NCBI RefSeq assembly: GCF_002554705.1
Contig: NZ_PDEP01000001.1
Location: forward strand, 1 to 64,000
DNA length: 64,000 bases
Direction of reading: 5' to 3'
Origin: Longimonas halophila
GTDB lineage: Bacteria; Bacteroidota; Rhodothermia; Rhodothermales; Salinibacteraceae
Shown: positions 25,259-35,736 of the stretch, in pieces
Numbering within the stretch: position 1 is the first letter of the stretch
Layout of the letters: every line of letters starts with the position of its first letter
Notes under the pieces: model-generated
Databases searched by the model: none
What the model was told of the DNA's origin: nothing
Seen by the model: only the letters and a program-made list of their open reading frames with translations
Translations under genes and position numbers: made by a program

Positions 25259-26656
25259 CTATTCCGCGGTAGGCAGTTGGATGCGAAAGGTGGAGCCCTC
25301 ACCCATGGTCGAGTCGACCAGTTGGAGTGAACCGCCATGATAATGCTCAATTACACGCTTCGATAGGCTGAGCCCCAGCCCCCAGCCCCGCTCTTTCGTG
25401 CTAAATCCGGGCCGGAAGATGTTCGCTCGCGCCCGCCGTTTGATGCCGCTCCCGGTGTCCGATACGTCGATTGCAATGCCCTCATCGGTCTGCTGGGCCG
25501 TGATCGCAATGGACCCAGCGCCCTCAAGCGCGTCCAGTGCATTCTTTAGCAGGTTCTCCAACACCCACGCAAACAGCTCCTCGTTAATGCGTGCGGTAAG
25601 CGCATTAGGCACATCGACCTGCAGCGTAACGGCCTGGCTCTGCTGCGGGATGCGACGGCGGATGTACGCGGTCGTCTGTTCGATTACAGGCACTACGTTC
25701 ATGGATTGCAGCTTGGGCATGGACCCAATATCCGAGAAGCGGTTGGCCACGCGCTGCAGCCGCTCAATGTCGTTTTCGATTTCGGTGAGCGCCTCGTCGC
25801 GGTGCGCCTCCGAAAGGTCGTCGCTGCGTAGGAGCTGCGTCCATCCCATCAGGCTGGAGATGGGCGTGCCAAGCTGATGGGCGGCCTCGCGGGCCATGCC
25901 GACCCACAAACTGCTCTGCTCGCTGCGGCGTACGTACGAAAAGCCCAGGTATCCCACCAGAATAAACAGCCCGACAAAACCCAGCTGCACATACGGAAAG
26001 ATGCGGAGCTCGCTCACCAGTCCCGACTCGTTGTAGAACACGTACTGCGTAAGCTCTTCGGTGGCCCCCGACTCGGTGGTGGAGTAGCGCAGTGTAATCG
26101 GGATGGGGGCGAAGGCGGCTTTCATGTCGCTGAGGTGATCACGCAGGCGTTCGCGCGCCCGAGATGAATCTTGAGGACTGAGCTGCGTCAGGTTATCGGG
26201 CACCGAGACGTTGCGCCAGAACAGGGGTTCGGTCTGGGTGGAGTCGGTGATGATCGCAGGAATCGCAAACGGGTTCGGCTCCAGAATCTCGTTCAAGATG
26301 AAGTCGAGCTCCCCTGTCGGCGGCATGGAGCGCGCCCAGGCCAGGGCTTCGAGCAGTGCGCGCGTCTCTTCATCTGTCTGCTGCACTTCCGGGGCTTCAA
26401 GGGTGTCGGCTGAATTGGAGCGGGCGCGTACCCGTTGCTCCAGCGTCTGCCACGCCTCGCGGTGTGGGTTGCTGGCGCGGTCTTGGGCCTGCGCCACTTG
26501 CGCCTGGGCATCGGCCCAGAGCTGAATCATGGACTGCTCGCGGTCGCGCAGCCGCTCAACCAGCTGGTTGGTGTACCAGAGTGAGGCCAGCGCAATGATC
26601 ATGGCAAAGACAATGAGCCCCAGCTTCAACTGAACCGACCAACGATAAGCGCGCAC
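25259..26656 (-). CDS. Membrane-bound sensor histidine kinase
   Basis: The product has 465 residues from a GTG at 26656; the frame is open from a GTG at 26716. TM1 is VQLKLGLIVFAMIIALASLWY (about 7-27) and TM2 is FPYVQLGFVGLFILVGYLGFS (about 222-242), bracketing a periplasmic helical sensor of about 190 residues. The kinase core shows the phospho-acceptor His in MAREAAHQLGTPISSLMGW, the N box NLLKNALDAL and G boxes DTGSGI and GWGLGLSLSKRV. No response regulator gene is adjacent, so the partner is unknown. It lies downstream of purA on the same strand. Confidence 0.82.
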   Translation of the reverse strand: MRAYRWSVQLKLGLIVFAMIIALASLWYTNQLVERLRDREQSMIQLWADAQAQVAQAQDRASNPHREAWQTLEQRVRARSNSADTLEAPEVQQTDEETRALLEALAWARSMPPTGELDFILNEILEPNPFAIPAIITDSTQTEPLFWRNVSVPDNLTQLSPQDSSRARERLRDHLSDMKAAFAPIPITLRYSTTESGATEELTQYVFYNESGLVSELRIFPYVQLGFVGLFILVGYLGFSYVRRSEQSSLWVGMAREAAHQLGTPISSLMGWTQLLRSDDLSEAHRDEALTEIENDIERLQRVANRFSDIGSMPKLQSMNVVPVIEQTTAYIRRRIPQQSQAVTLQVDVPNALTARINEELFAWVLENLLKNALDALEGAGSIAITAQQTDEGIAIDVSDTGSGIKRRARANIFRPGFSTKERGWGLGLSLSKRVIEHYHGGSLQLVDSTMGEGSTFRIQLPTAE

Positions 26657-26787
26657 GACGAGCAGACGGTTAGTGCATAGGAAAGCATGATATAGCAACG
26701 CCGCCGGGCAGCACACAAGGCTCGCCCCGACGGCATCGCTAAACGCGTGGTGATGCGCGGTGTTACGCAGATGGCAATGTCGAGGGG

Positions 26788-28101
<1,314 letters not shown>

Positions 28102-28181
28102 TTACAGACAGGTAGGTAGGAGGAACAGTGGACGGCCTCCCGCCAAACGGGGAAGCCGGTGTACAATGCGCTGGGGCTGTG

Positions 28182-29114
28182 CTACGCCCGCGCCGGTTTG
28201 CGTTTCGTATCCTTATCTTCGAGCCAGTTGCGCAGTTCGACCACAACCGGCGAGGCCACGAACACCGAGGAGTAGGTTCCGATGATTACGCCCAGCACCA
28301 GCGCAAAGGAGAAGCCGCGCAGCACGTCGCCCCCGAAGAACAGCAGAATCGAGGTTACGATGAGTGTCGTAATCGAGGTAACCACCGTACGGCTCAGCGT
28401 GCTGTTGATGGAGCGGTTCATGACCTCCGCGTACGGATCGGTCTTGAACAGATTCAAGTACTCGCGCGCTCGGTCGAACACCACCACGGTGTCATTCAGC
28501 GAGTATCCTACAATCGTCAGGAATGCTGCAATGATAGCCTGATCGATCTGGAGGGAGAACGGCAGCAGGTCCTGAAACATGGAGAAGATGCCGAGCACGA
28601 TAATCACATCGTGCGTAATGGCCGCCAGGGCGCCGATGCCGTAGCGCCACTCAAAGCGCAGCATGATGTACATGAAGATAACAAAGAGTGCGCCCAGGAC
28701 CGAGTAGATGGCGCCGCGTTGCAGGTCTTGCGCAAAGCGGGGGCCCACCACATCGGTTTGCACCACTTGCGGCGTGACCTCGGGGAATGAGGCTTCAAAC
28801 TCAGACAGGATGGCGCGGCGCAGATCGTCTACGTCGCGGTCGGCGGCGGTGCGAATGAGTAAGCCGGTGGTGCCAAAGGTTTTTACCTCGGGCTGCCCGC
28901 CGAGCGGCTGAGTCAGCGCCGAGCGCACCTCCAGCGCGTCGAGCTCGCCCACGTTTTCGAGTACAATCTCGGTGCCGCCCAAAAAGTCAATGCCCTGCTC
29001 CAGCCCGCGCGTCATAAACGACAGGAGGCTCAGCACAATGAGCGTGCCCGAGATGAGGTACCCGATCTTGCGATTCGGGATGAACGAAAAAGAAGGGTTT
29101 TCAAGTAAACGCAT
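28182..29114 (-). CDS. secF: Protein translocase subunit SecF
   Basis: The product has 310 residues. SecF works with SecD to use the proton (or sodium) gradient to drive protein export through SecYEG. It has the usual TM1 (GYLISGTLIVLSLLSF), the periplasmic GIDFLGGTEIVLE motif and five C-terminal helices including IAAFLTIVGYSLNDTVVVFDRARE. SRTVVTSITTLIVTSILLFFGGD follows. The C-terminus ends with a short basic tail. It follows secD with a gap of 108 bp. Confidence 0.94.
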   Translation of the reverse strand: MRLLENPSFSFIPNRKIGYLISGTLIVLSLLSFMTRGLEQGIDFLGGTEIVLENVGELDALEVRSALTQPLGGQPEVKTFGTTGLLIRTAADRDVDDLRRAILSEFEASFPEVTPQVVQTDVVGPRFAQDLQRGAIYSVLGALFVIFMYIMLRFEWRYGIGALAAITHDVIIVLGIFSMFQDLLPFSLQIDQAIIAAFLTIVGYSLNDTVVVFDRAREYLNLFKTDPYAEVMNRSINSTLSRTVVTSITTLIVTSILLFFGGDVLRGFSFALVLGVIIGTYSSVFVASPVVVELRNWLEDKDTKRKPARA

Positions 29115-29222
29115 AGCAGAAAGTAAAAGCGTACAGTCAGCGGATCAGGAAACGGCGGATGTCATTGGCCCGGCGCCACCGCGCAGCAGGTCTGCGCTAC
29201 GCGGCGGGCGGCGCTGGCATGA

Positions 29223-31202
29223 TCATCCGTACGACACGCGCATGCTGCGCTCATCGACGAGGTAGTCGAAGATGATCCGCGTGACGATGATGGCAGTGAA
29301 CAGCGAGGACAGGATTCCGGCCATGAGCGTAACGGCGAAGCCCTGGATGGGCCCGACGCCAAACGAGTACAGAATCACGCCCACGAAGAACGTGGTGATG
29401 TTCGCATCCAAAATGGCGCTGAGCGAACGGTCGTATCCGGCATCGATCGATGCCTTGAGCGTCTTGCCGGTGTTCTGCTCCTCGCGAATGCGGTCAAAGA
29501 TGAGCACATTCGCATCCACCGCCATACCGATGGTGAGCACGATACCGGCAATCCCCGGCAGGGTGAGCGTGGCGCCGAATCCAGCCAGGATGCCCAGAAT
29601 GAGCACCAGGTTCAGCAGCAAAGCTACGTTAGCCACAATGCCACCGGTGCGGTAGTACATCACCATGAAGAGAATTACCAGCACAAGGCCCGCCACGACC
29701 GAGGTAAACCCGGCGCGGATGGAGGCTTCGCCCAGGCTGGGCCCTACTGTGCGATCGCCCACAATGTCAAGCGGCGCAGGGAGTGCCCCCGACTGTAGCA
29801 CTGTGACAATGTCTTGCGCCTCCTGACGCGACTCCAGCCCCGAGATTTCGGAGCGTCCGCCCAGGATGCGCTGTTGCACAGTGGGATACGAGTAGATCTC
29901 GCCGTCGAGTGCCACAGCCACCGGCTCGCCGACGTTGGCGCCGGTGAGACGGGCCCAGGTGCGAGCGCCGTCGGAGTTCATAACCATGAGCACCTTGGCT
30001 TCGTTGGTGAACTGGTCAAACTCGACCGAGGCGTCGGTAATCGCCTCGCCCGCCAGTTCCACTTCATCGCGCACGGCAATGAGCTCGTACACGTTGATGC
30101 CGTCTTCCGTCTGCCCAATCGCGTTGGCGCCAAACATTAGCTCCACACCCGAAGGCATCAGGCGCTGCACCTCATCCTGGCGCAGCAGATCCATTGCAGC
30201 CGAGGTGTCCGGCTCGGTAACGTGCGCAAACACCGGGCGCTGCTGCTGATACGGCAGCGGCTGCATCAGCTGCAGAAACGGGTTCTCCGCCGCCGCACCG
30301 TCTTCGGCCAGCGGATCGTCTTGCGCAAGAGGATCTGCGGTCGGATCGGCAGTCGTGTCAGATGCCGCCGTTGTGTCGTTGTTTTCGGCACCGGCATCAG
30401 CGAGTGCATCGTCCGTGGAGGTGTCAGGGGCCTCCCCGCCGTCCGTGTTGGCGGTGTCTGCCTGGGCGGTGTCTGCGGCAGCGGTTTGGGCCTCAAAGTA
30501 GTCGATGATGTCCTGTGCCGCCTCGGTGAGGCGCTGCGGATCCGCCATCAAACGAAACTCCAGCCGGGCCGTGCCGCGCAGCAGATCGCGCACCCGTTCC
30601 GGATTGTCGACTCCGGGCAGCTCCACCACAATGCGGCGGTCGCCCTGCCGCTGAATTGAGGGCTCCGACACGCCGTAACGGTCCACCCGGTTGCGCACAA
30701 TCTCCATAGCGCGCGTCACGGCTTCTTCCACCTGACTGTTCAGGTAGGCAATGACTTCGGGGTTCTCTGAGCGCCGCGTAATGTCGGCCTGCTCATTCCG
30801 AAAGTACCGCGAAAGGCGTACGTTCGGGTCGCGTTCCTCAAACTCTTCCACAAACACCTCTACCACCGGACGATCTTCTTCGAGCGCGCGGTCGGCAGCG
30901 GTTTGTAGTACGTCGCGGAACGTATCGTCCTGGTTAATAGCAAGCTGGCCCAGCAGGTCGGGCACGCGAATCTCAAGCGTCACGTGCATCCCGCCCAGCA
31001 GGTCGAGGCCCAGCCCCAACGCCTCCTGGCGGATTTCCTGAATCTGCGTAAAGTTTTCCTGTTCATACTCAACGCGCTCTTGCTCGGTCATGTCGCTCAA
31101 CCGCTGGTTGAGCATGATGCTTTGCACTGTCGGATACAGGTAGTATCCACACAGCCCCACGAAGAACACCGTGAGCGCTATTTTAAATCCGTTGTCTTTC
31201 AT
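29223..31202 (-). CDS. secD: Protein translocase subunit SecD with an acidic insertion
   Basis: The product has 659 residues, longer than the usual 520-615 for a stand-alone SecD. It has TM1 (KIALTVFFVGLCGYYLYPTV), the P1 motif GLGLDLLGGMHVTLEIRVPD, and the C-terminal permease part with GMAVDANVLIFDRIREE and SILDANITTFFVGVILYSFG. Residues about 238-306 are an Asp/Ala/Thr-rich low-complexity insert in the periplasmic domain, containing repeats such as DTADPTADPLAQDDPLAED. Such acidic inserts suit a high-salt environment. secF is next. Confidence 0.93.
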   Translation of the reverse strand: MKDNGFKIALTVFFVGLCGYYLYPTVQSIMLNQRLSDMTEQERVEYEQENFTQIQEIRQEALGLGLDLLGGMHVTLEIRVPDLLGQLAINQDDTFRDVLQTAADRALEEDRPVVEVFVEEFEERDPNVRLSRYFRNEQADITRRSENPEVIAYLNSQVEEAVTRAMEIVRNRVDRYGVSEPSIQRQGDRRIVVELPGVDNPERVRDLLRGTARLEFRLMADPQRLTEAAQDIIDYFEAQTAAADTAQADTANTDGGEAPDTSTDDALADAGAENNDTTAASDTTADPTADPLAQDDPLAEDGAAAENPFLQLMQPLPYQQQRPVFAHVTEPDTSAAMDLLRQDEVQRLMPSGVELMFGANAIGQTEDGINVYELIAVRDEVELAGEAITDASVEFDQFTNEAKVLMVMNSDGARTWARLTGANVGEPVAVALDGEIYSYPTVQQRILGGRSEISGLESRQEAQDIVTVLQSGALPAPLDIVGDRTVGPSLGEASIRAGFTSVVAGLVLVILFMVMYYRTGGIVANVALLLNLVLILGILAGFGATLTLPGIAGIVLTIGMAVDANVLIFDRIREEQNTGKTLKASIDAGYDRSLSAILDANITTFFVGVILYSFGVGPIQGFAVTLMAGILSSLFTAIIVTRIIFDYLVDERSMRVSYG

Positions 31203-31531
31203 AAAGTATCAGTCACCAAAGATATACAGCAAGGGATGAAGAGGTCGTCAGTGCCCGCAGCTTTCCCACAGATGCCCGTCCAGAGCAGTTAGGGGGAAAG
31301 AGTAGGCCACGGCAACGCCCCGCAATGGGGGATGCAGACTCCCGCATTCGCTGCCCAATTTGCACACGGTCTTTGTGCGTGACAGGCAAGGATCGGCCCG
31401 GCGAATCAGACGCACGAGCAACAGGGGAGCGCAGGGCCCAAAACGAAAGGCAAAAGCAACGGCATTGGCGAGAGCCGCTACAAGGGCCACGCCAACACAC
31501 TTGGGCAGGTGCTCATGCCTTGGAAGAAGTG

Positions 31532-32104
31532 CTACGGAGCGCGCGGGGTAGCCTGCACGAGGCGGCGGATGAGCCAGCGTCCTGCTGTCACAGCAGAGGG
31601 CCGCTCGGCAGATTGCGCCCAGCGCGTGGGCACGACACTGCGCGGCGGAATGGTGGCTCCCCCCAGCGCAGCGCGGGCCCCGGCCAACGCAGCCAGTGCG
31701 GCCGATTGCAGGCGCGGGACCGGCGCGGTGCCGCCCCACTGCGAATCTTGATGATGCAGCCAGTGCGCCAGCGCATCCACATCCGTACTCGCGTGGTGGC
31801 CAAGCAGGTCAGCGGCCGTGCGCCCATCGGGGGCATAGGCTTCATACGCCTTCAGTACACGCGCAGTGAACTGCTCAGCGGTCGTCCAGGCATGCGATTC
31901 AGTTTCGCTCAGCGCACGCTGAAAGGCCGCACGATCGGCATCCGAGGGCCACGTATCAACGCGGTCCTGCAGCCAGACCGCACGGGCATCTGTGCCGGAT
32001 CCACGTAGCGCATCGCCCCAGGCTCCACCCAACCACGGCACCATGCTCATCGCCAGGATGCTGGCCATGAGGTACCGAAGGGTACGCGAGCGAAGGCGAT
32101 TCAT
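31532..32104 (-). CDS. Secreted or membrane-anchored protein of unknown function
   Basis: The product has 190 residues. The start MNRLRSRTLRYLMASILAMS gives a basic then hydrophobic N-terminus, consistent with a signal peptide or anchor ending near GGAWGDA. The rest is Ala-rich and helical (WTTAEQFTARVLKAYEAYAP, SAALAALAGARAALGG), with several Trp and His residues and no recognised motif. The ATG at 32104 is preferred; a Met three codons upstream is also in frame. It is divergent from the alpha/beta hydrolase at 32262, and the first codons of the longer hydrolase frame overlap it. Confidence 0.5.
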   Translation of the reverse strand: MNRLRSRTLRYLMASILAMSMVPWLGGAWGDALRGSGTDARAVWLQDRVDTWPSDADRAAFQRALSETESHAWTTAEQFTARVLKAYEAYAPDGRTAADLLGHHASTDVDALAHWLHHQDSQWGGTAPVPRLQSAALAALAGARAALGGATIPPRSVVPTRWAQSAERPSAVTAGRWLIRRLVQATPRAP

Positions 32105-32261
32105 GCGGAGCAAGCCCCGATATTGTTACGATGCAAAAACAACACTGCACAAAATCCGGCATTGCGGCGTATTGTTCCAGCACGATTGTTCGCTGCCCCC
32201 TGTCCTGCTGACTGTCACTGCACTCCTTCGCTGCCCTCTGTGTTGCTCTCTCGTTGCTGCT

Positions 32262-33158
32262 ATGCTCTTTTCCGCTACGTCCCCCACCCACACACGCCGC
32301 CATGTACTTCCAAGCGGACCCGCGCTCTTCACGCAACATTGGCACGTTTCGGCGCCACGGGGGCATATGCTGCTTGTACACGGCTATGCCGAACACAGCG
32401 GACGCTATGGGCATGTGGCTACCGTACTCAAGGAGGCCGGATACGCCGTCACCGCCTACGATCAGCGTGGATTTGGCCGCTCGCCAGGGCGCCGCGCGCT
32501 GGTGTGGGATTTTGACATCCTTGCCCACGACCTGCACGCGATGAGTCGGCATGTACAGGCGAACAGCCCAGCGCCGCTCGTTGTGCTGGGCCACAGCATG
32601 GGCGGGCTCGTGGTGCTGTGGACGCTGCTCATGCACGACCTGTCTGCAGCGGGCGTTGTGCTGTCGGCCCCAGCGCTTGCCATTGGGGGCAACGTGCCGC
32701 CCGGACTCGCGCCCCTAACACAGGCGGTAAGCCGCTGGCTGCCTACGCTTCCCACCGTAGGCAAGGTGCAGGGCGGCATTTCGCGGGATGTGCAGGTCGT
32801 TGCGGAGGCCGAAGCCGATCCGCTCAACTACCACGGGCGCGTTCCCGCCCGTACCGGCGTGGAGATGCTGCGTGTTGGCCAGCAGGTGCAGGCCCGGGCC
32901 GCTGCCATCACACATCCCTACCTGCTCATGCACGGCACCGCCGACGCCATTGTAGATCCCACAGGCAGCACGCAATTTCACAGCGCAAGCGGCTCCGCCG
33001 ATAAGACGCTACGCCGTTACGAGGGGCTCCGCCACGAGATCTTCAATGAGCCCGAGCGCCACGACGTATTTGCCGATGTCGTCGCCTGGCTGGATGCGCG
33101 AATGTCCCTGCAGAGCCAAGACGAAACGTCGCATCCGCACACTACGGCACAAGCATAA
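32262..33158 (+). CDS. Alpha/beta hydrolase, monoacylglycerol lipase-like
   Basis: The product has 298 residues. The fold reads HMLLVHGYAEHSGRYGHVA (oxyanion region), AYDQRGFGRSPGRRA, then the nucleophile elbow VLGHSMGGLV (Ser). The Asp is in LLMHGTADAIVD and the His in EGLRHEIFNEPE. The HGYAEHSGRY and GHSMGG pair with the short cap is typical of Hydrolase_4 monoacylglycerol lipases, which split monoglycerides to glycerol and fatty acid; the true substrate is unproven. The ATG at 32262 precedes the conserved start; the frame is open to 31992. Its 3' end overlaps the convergent SIMPL gene by 17 bp. Confidence 0.85.
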   Translation: MLFSATSPTHTRRHVLPSGPALFTQHWHVSAPRGHMLLVHGYAEHSGRYGHVATVLKEAGYAVTAYDQRGFGRSPGRRALVWDFDILAHDLHAMSRHVQANSPAPLVVLGHSMGGLVVLWTLLMHDLSAAGVVLSAPALAIGGNVPPGLAPLTQAVSRWLPTLPTVGKVQGGISRDVQVVAEAEADPLNYHGRVPARTGVEMLRVGQQVQARAAAITHPYLLMHGTADAIVDPTGSTQFHSASGSADKTLRRYEGLRHEIFNEPERHDVFADVVAWLDARMSLQSQDETSHPHTTAQA

Positions 33159-33876
33159 AGACCACGCTCACTTGCGCTTCCACTTCAATGGTGCCTGCCG
33201 CATAGGCTTCTGGATTCGCATCGGATGCCGATTCAGCCATCATGGCTGTGCGGGCCTGCCCCATCTGCAGCGCACGTGGAAACGAGAACTGCTGCTCGCG
33301 AATCGTGTGCACAGCGCCCACCTGCACGTCCAGCGCGCTGGCCAGTTGCTCGGCCTTGCTGCGTGCGTTGCGTGCGGCCTCCGAAAGCGCCTCGTTGCGG
33401 GCCGCCGTGCGGTCTTGCAGTCCGTACTCGACCGATTCCAGGCGATTAGCGCCTGCATCAACGACCGCTGCTACAACAACCGGCACTTGGTCGGGGTCGT
33501 TGAGCGTGACGCGCACGGTGCGCACCGCCTCAAACCCGTCTTCGACCGTGCGGCGGCGCTCCTCGTCGTACACGCGGTGCGGACGTAGTTGAAGCTGCTC
33601 CATCTGGATCTGCTCCTCGGGCACATCGGCTGCGCGCACCGCCTGCAGGGCCGCGCTGGAGGCCTCCCCGTTCTGCGTGCGGGCGGCCTCGGGCGTATCG
33701 GCGCGCGTCACAATGCCAAAGCGTACGGTGGCCTCATCGGGGGCCACCTGCACCGTGGCTTCACCTTCGACGTGAATGGTACGCATGTTGTCGTTTGCAT
33801 CGGATTGGGCGTACGCAGATGAGGCCATGCATCCTACAAGCACAAGAAGAGAAAGAATAGACCGGGTGCGGCGCAT
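33142..33876 (-). CDS. SIMPL-domain periplasmic protein
   Basis: The product has 244 residues with a signal peptide MRRTRSILSLLVLVGCMASS ending near AYAQ. The mature part shows the SIMPL/DUF541 pattern: IHVEGEATVQVAPDEATVRFGIVT, then EQIQMEQLQLRPHRVYDEE and VSVVFMLVP at the end. A Gln/Arg-rich helix LSEAARNARSKAEQLASAL lies in the usual place. SIMPL proteins form periplasmic or outer-membrane beta-sheet oligomers of uncertain role. The ATG at 33876 was chosen; 33891 is also possible. It is convergent with the hydrolase, overlapping by 17 bp. Confidence 0.8.
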   Translation of the reverse strand: MRRTRSILSLLVLVGCMASSAYAQSDANDNMRTIHVEGEATVQVAPDEATVRFGIVTRADTPEAARTQNGEASSAALQAVRAADVPEEQIQMEQLQLRPHRVYDEERRRTVEDGFEAVRTVRVTLNDPDQVPVVVAAVVDAGANRLESVEYGLQDRTAARNEALSEAARNARSKAEQLASALDVQVGAVHTIREQQFSFPRALQMGQARTAMMAESASDANPEAYAAGTIEVEAQVSVVFMLVP

Positions 33877-34244
33877 AAAGAGGCGAGACATAAGCAAATG
33901 GCAATCAATGTATGGGTAGTAGTTAGACGTCACGTGATAGCTGCCCTAATAAAAACCTTTCCTGGGGCGAACGGTCCCCCGTTCGCCCCCGTCAGCCGCG
34001 CCGGATGGTGCTCCCAGTCTCCGGCTACTGGTATATTTGGTCCATCACTTAGCGTTGAACCGCTACCAATGTGTGGAAGGAAAGCACCTCGCCCATACCA
34101 ACGCGGCAGAGGCCCCGATTCGTATGGGTGCGGCGGGCGGGGACCGGGCTCTGGAGCCGGCGCGCCTGACCGCTGGAGTTGCGATTGAAGACCGCTGCCC
34201 CCATCTTCTACTGCCTGTTCTGTTCACGCTCCCCCCACTTTCGC
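33877..34244. other. Intergenic region, 368 bp, with one strong hairpin
   Basis: This gap lies between the divergent SIMPL and HAD genes and should hold both promoters. It contains the perfect hairpin at 33964-33989. An open frame upstream of the HAD start (34037-34306) has no motifs and is not called. Confidence 0.6.
33964..33989. repeat. Perfect 11-bp stem hairpin (AACGG/CCGTT type)
   Basis: GGGGCGAACGG at 33964-33974 and CCGTTCGCCCC at 33979-33989 form a perfect stem around TCCC. On the minus strand the core reads AACGGGGGACCGTT, identical to the core of the hairpin at 44070-44095. On that strand the stem is followed by AGGAAAGGTTTTT, so a terminator is possible. Confidence 0.6.
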
Positions 34245-35027
34245 ATGATTGCCGACCAGTTCGATGTGTTTCTGCTCGACCTCGATGGTGTGCTCTATCT
34301 GGGTAGCGAACCGATCCCCGAATCCATTGTAGCTGTGCAGCGGCTGCTGGACCGAGGGGCACACGTTCGCATTCTAACCAACAACCCGCGCCTCTCGCGG
34401 CAGGCGCTGGTCGAGCGGTTTCAAGAGGCCGCCCTCGCCATCCGCAAGGAGCATATCGTTACGTCGGGGTGGGCGGCGGCGCGCTTTCTGGCGCAGCAGG
34501 GCGTTACACGGACGGATGTGGTGGGCAGCGCGGGCGCAACGGCGGCCTGTGCCGACGAGGGCCTCACGCGTACGGAGGACGATCCCGAGGCCGTCATCGT
34601 GGGGGCCGACCACGCCACCACCTATCGCGATCTGCAGCGGGCGATGGACCACATCCGCGCCGGTGCGCAGTTTGTGGGCACCAATCCCGACACGTCGTTT
34701 CCTACGTCCTCTGGACGCGGACTCGGGGCCGGGGCGCTCATTCAGGCTCTCGAAGCAGCCACCGGTGTGCAGGCCACGATTGCAGGCAAGCCCGAGCCGC
34801 TGGTGTTCGAGGTCGTGCGTTCGGCCTTCGACCCGGACGCGCGCCTGGTTATGATTGGCGACAATCCGGATACGGACATTCTGGGCGCGCATCGGGCCGG
34901 TATCGCCAGCATCCTCATGACACACTCGGCGGAGCGTTCGGGCGATGCAGCACCCCACCCCGCTCCCGACCTGACCCTCAGCACCCTAACTGCGCTCTTC
35001 GACGACGATTATTCGATGCATGGGTAG
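34245..35027 (+). CDS. HAD-superfamily (IIA) phosphatase, NagD/phosphoglycolate-phosphatase-like
   Basis: The product has 260 residues. The HAD motifs are DVFLLDLDGVLYLG (motif I, about 7-20), ILTNNPRLSR (motif II, Thr-Asn), a Lys in AGKPEPLVFEVV and motif IV VMIGDNPDTDILGAHRAGI. The cap between motifs II and III contains VIVGADHATTYRDLQRAMDHI and NPDTSFPTSSGRGLGAGALI, typical of the IIA subgroup that acts on small sugar or nucleotide phosphates. The ATG at 34245 was chosen because it directly precedes motif I; the frame is open to 34179. Confidence 0.87.
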   Translation: MIADQFDVFLLDLDGVLYLGSEPIPESIVAVQRLLDRGAHVRILTNNPRLSRQALVERFQEAALAIRKEHIVTSGWAAARFLAQQGVTRTDVVGSAGATAACADEGLTRTEDDPEAVIVGADHATTYRDLQRAMDHIRAGAQFVGTNPDTSFPTSSGRGLGAGALIQALEAATGVQATIAGKPEPLVFEVVRSAFDPDARLVMIGDNPDTDILGAHRAGIASILMTHSAERSGDAAPHPAPDLTLSTLTALFDDDYSMHG

Positions 35028-35038
35028 GCCGTGCGCAT

Positions 35039-35380
35039 TCACATCACGCAATCCAGTCCATCGAGCGCCATATGGATGAGCAGGCCCAGCCCCACCCAGT
35101 GCACCATGTGAGCTACGGTAGGCGCATCATCTTCCGTGCGGCGCATAAACACCAGTGGAACAGCAAAGAGCAAAACGTACACAGCGATGGCCAGCCCCGT
35201 ATGCAGCGGGTGGAATCCGATAGAGCAGCGAGCCGGGTCGTAGATCGGCGTGGCCAGCAGATGGTCTACATCCACTACCATTGTGGCCCACTGGACGATG
35301 GCGGCCCGTTTCCAGTAACGCCGGTACAGCGTCCCTGCTACCAGCAGCGGGACCACAACATGCAGCGCGATGTGGATCAT
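35039..35380 (-). CDS. Small membrane protein of the DUF6122 type
   Basis: The product has 113 residues. Hydrophobic helices include IALHVVVPLLVAGTLY and AIAVYVLLFAVPLVFM, and a conserved VDVDHLLATPIYDPARCSIGFHPLHT segment contains His and Asp residues that look like a metal or phosphate site. This His/Asp-rich pattern (D-x-D-H-L-L...H-P-L-H) is that of DUF6122 and related phosphatase-like membrane proteins such as YdjM. The role is unknown. It is convergent with the HAD gene (11 bp apart). Confidence 0.7.
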   Translation of the reverse strand: MIHIALHVVVPLLVAGTLYRRYWKRAAIVQWATMVVDVDHLLATPIYDPARCSIGFHPLHTGLAIAVYVLLFAVPLVFMRRTEDDAPTVAHMVHWVGLGLLIHMALDGLDCVM

Positions 35381-35736
35381 AACTACAGCTTACATTGGAG
35401 GAAGCACGGCGCAGTTAGTGGGCGCCATAATCGATGTGCGCTCTCTCTGTACGTTCCACTCCGTGCGTGGTGTCTTGCCGTGCAGGGCATGGTGCAGTGA
35501 ACACCTGAGAACCGCGTGCTGCGATGTATGCCCAAGCGAGCACGACCTGTACTCATGCTGCGGGGTGCCGGGGTGGGCACGCGCCTGAACGCTTGCGACC
35601 ATTACGCACCGATTAGACCGCATACGCATCCCCCTTGAATTTTACCCTAACGGGTGGGCTTCCGAATCCTGTAGGGATTGGCGCGGGTATGCACAACTGT
35701 ATTTGACGAACCACTCTGCACAGCTACAACAACTTG
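35381..35736. other. Intergenic region, 356 bp, upstream of ahcY
   Basis: No gene is supported here; short frames on both strands are Arg/Cys-rich and lack motifs. A small hairpin AATCC-N5-GGATT lies near 35664-35680. I looked for a SAH or SAM riboswitch before ahcY and did not recognise one. Confidence 0.6.

Noticed and set aside
35381-35736. SAH or SAM riboswitch before ahcY
   Set aside because: Only a weak 5-bp hairpin is visible and no consensus core of either class was recognised.
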